Program-made: the position numbers and the translations under genes
The notes under the pieces: generated by a model
Seen by the model: the letters and a program-made list of their open reading frames with translations, nothing else
Told to the model about the DNA's origin: nothing
The model's database searches: none
DNA from: an uncultured Clostridia bacterium
Lineage (GTDB): Bacteria; Bacillota; Clostridia; Oscillospirales; CAG-272
Direction: 5' to 3'
Length of the DNA: 7,218 nucleotides
Assembly (NCBI GenBank): GCA_937934385.1
Contig: CALGZV010000196.1
Coordinates: forward strand, 1 to 7,218
In this document: in pieces, positions 5,843 to 7,218 of the stretch
Layout of the letters: every line of letters starts with the position of its first letter
Position numbering within the stretch: position 1 is the stretch's first letter

Positions 5843-7036
5843 TTACTGTACCATTCCCTCGGCGGCTCCGGCCGCCATGGAACCGTCAAAATCGAGCAGA
5901 TCAGAAAGAATATAGTTGCTTACATACATTCCGCGCGGCGTCAGGAAATATCTGTTCCCGCTCTTTTTTGCAAAGCCGCCTTCGATATATTTGTACAGCT
6001 TATCTCCATACATTATATCAAAATCGCGGTCAAACCGCCTTTTGAATTCCTCTGCGTCAACACCGTATACGGTGCGAAGCCGGAGCATGACATATTCTCC
6101 GATTCTCTCGAAATCACGTATATTGTATTTTTCATCAATGATTCCGTAATCATGTTCGGGATGCTCCATTGAACTTATATACCGGTCTATATCCTTTTTA
6201 AATGAGAAACGGCATCCGCCGAGATAGGAATGTGCGCCCGGACCGAGTCCGAGATATTCGCCGCAGCTCCAGTATTTTATATTGTGACGGCATGCAAAGC
6301 CTTCTTTTGCAAAGTTGCTTATCTCATACTGATCGTAGCCGTGCGAGGAGAGCAAAGCGATCGAATCGAAATACATCCCGGCTTCGGTGTCTTCGTCCGG
6401 AAGCTCAAGTGAACCGCTCATGTCGTAAAATGGCGTTCCTTCTTCGATTTTAAGTCCGTAAAATGAGATATGCTCGGGATCAAGCCCGCAAACTTTTTCA
6501 AGAGTATCCGAGAGGCTCTTGGGTGTTTGTCCGGGGATCCCGTACATAATATCTACATTTATATTATCAAATCCGGCTTTTCTTGCGGCGTAAAAACATT
6601 CTTCTGCATCGGAAAAGCTATGTATTCTGCCGAGCGAGCGAAGCTCACTGTCGCAGGCTGACTGGATCCCGATGCTCAGACGGTTTACTCCTGCCGAACG
6701 TATCTTTTTAAGTTCCTTGAAACCGACTGTTGCGGGATTACATTCAATGGTTATTTCCGCAGTATCGGAAACATTGAAATTGTCGAATATTCCGTCGATG
6801 AGAGTGCATATCATTGATGTAGGCATAGCAGTGGGTGTTCCGCCGCCTATATAGATACTGTCTACTGTACATCCTTTGAGCGCAGCCGAATAATCCTCCA
6901 TATGCATTATCAGTGCGTCGGTATATCTTTCGTAGTCCTCTCTTCCGGAAAGAGAATAAAAGTCACAGTACAGACATTTACTTTTGCAAAACGGTATATG
7001 CAGATAAAGCCCGATATTTTTTTCATTATTAGCCAT
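5843..7036 (-). CDS. hemW: Radical SAM heme chaperone HemW
   Basis: A 397-residue radical-SAM protein of the coproporphyrinogen-oxidase-like family, normal for HemW. HemW binds heme and hands it to respiratory enzymes; it is not a true HemN. Seen in sequence: LYLHIPFCKSKCLYCDF with the 4Fe-4S cysteines 17, 21 and 24. Phe26 stands where HemN has an extra Cys, a known HemW distinction. Also present are GGGTPT (64-69), ECNP (98-101), NRLSIGIQS (118-126), LGRIHS (135-140), DIMYGIPGQT (162-171), YEISNFA (237-243), HNIKYW (251-256), GLGPGAHSY (263-271) and the C-terminal HemN-like domain. ATG 7036 has GAAAGGA (7047-7053) 10 nt upstream. It follows lepA by 58 nt, the classic Firmicutes lepA-hemW order, but hrcA-grpE-dnaK, often next, is replaced by a dockerin-bearing gene. 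Older annotations may call it hemN or an oxygen-independent coproporphyrinogen III oxidase. Confidence 0.95.
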   Translation of the reverse strand: MANNEKNIGLYLHIPFCKSKCLYCDFYSLSGREDYERYTDALIMHMEDYSAALKGCTVDSIYIGGGTPTAMPTSMICTLIDGIFDNFNVSDTAEITIECNPATVGFKELKKIRSAGVNRLSIGIQSACDSELRSLGRIHSFSDAEECFYAARKAGFDNINVDIMYGIPGQTPKSLSDTLEKVCGLDPEHISFYGLKIEEGTPFYDMSGSLELPDEDTEAGMYFDSIALLSSHGYDQYEISNFAKEGFACRHNIKYWSCGEYLGLGPGAHSYLGGCRFSFKKDIDRYISSMEHPEHDYGIIDEKYNIRDFERIGEYVMLRLRTVYGVDAEEFKRRFDRDFDIMYGDKLYKYIEGGFAKKSGNRYFLTPRGMYVSNYILSDLLDFDGSMAAGAAEGMVQ

Positions 7037-7094
7037 ATGAAGCCGATCCTTTCAGGACTGCGGACACAATGCTTTGTCCGAGTTTATCATTTTA

Positions 7095-7218
7095 TCAATC
7101 GTCGTCGAGCTTGAGAACTGCCATGAACGCCTCGGACGTTACCTGAACAGATCCGAGCTGGCGCATCTTCTTCTTGCCTTCCTTCTGCTTTTCAAGCAGC
7201 TTCTTCTTACGCGTTATA
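7095..7218 (-). CDS. lepA: Elongation factor 4 (LepA), C-terminal end only
   Basis: The last 40 codons and TGA stop of a leftward gene cut by the right window edge. The translated tail contains [18 protein letters not shown] and then [12 protein letters not shown], the characteristic basic C-terminal domain of LepA/EF4, a translational GTPase that back-translocates or remodels stalled ribosomes. The GTPase and EF-G-like domains lie outside the window. Position immediately upstream of hemW, with a 58-nt gap, is the usual arrangement in Firmicutes and supports the call. The stop is at 7095-7097. Confidence 0.93.
   Translation of the reverse strand, partial: ITRKKKLLEKQKEGKKKMRQLGSVQVTSEAFMAVLKLDDD

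Overview
The window looks like chromosomal DNA of an anaerobic, probably fibre-degrading Clostridia (Oscillospirales/Ruminococcus-like) bacterium. The evidence is a Firmicutes-type rpsT, a lepA-hemW gene pair, strong Shine-Dalgarno sites, AT-rich spacers with sigma-A-like promoters, and two secreted proteins that each carry a type I dockerin-like module. The lineage is inferred from gene content and protein style; no taxonomic marker was searched.

Layout. Positions 1-300 hold no recognisable gene. They carry a near-consensus promoter firing leftward out of the window and several inverted repeats, so this is probably the leader of a divergent gene or an unidentified RNA. Positions 390-896 are a complete rpsT (ribosomal protein S20) unit: promoter, about 140-nt leader, GTG-started gene and intrinsic terminator. 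Positions 1079-2906 are a second rightward unit: promoter, leader with a hairpin and a possible 12-codon peptide, then a secreted BspA-type leucine-rich-repeat protein with a C-terminal dockerin-like module, and a strong terminator. Positions 2907-3221 are a convergent intergenic region with a large inverted repeat (2928-3039).

The right half reads leftward: the 3' end of lepA (elongation factor 4), hemW (radical-SAM heme chaperone), then 17 nt later a secreted protein with an N-terminal dockerin-like module, a copper-amine-oxidase-N-like domain and a GH99/GH71-like putative glycoside hydrolase domain. Last is an alpha/beta hydrolase interrupted by one in-frame TAG.

How they fit together. 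rpsT, lepA and hemW are housekeeping genes that often lie near each other in Clostridia, here rearranged. The two dockerin-bearing proteins share nearly identical calcium-loop/helix segments, so they may dock onto the same cohesin scaffold. No cohesin or scaffoldin lies in the window, so this is inference. I see no CRISPR array, tRNA, rRNA, intact transposase or phage gene. The most notable items are the isolated amber codon in the hydrolase, the paired dockerins, the structured leftward leader, the 2928-3039 inverted repeat and the two terminators with a common 17-nt tail. None amounts to a clearly new system.
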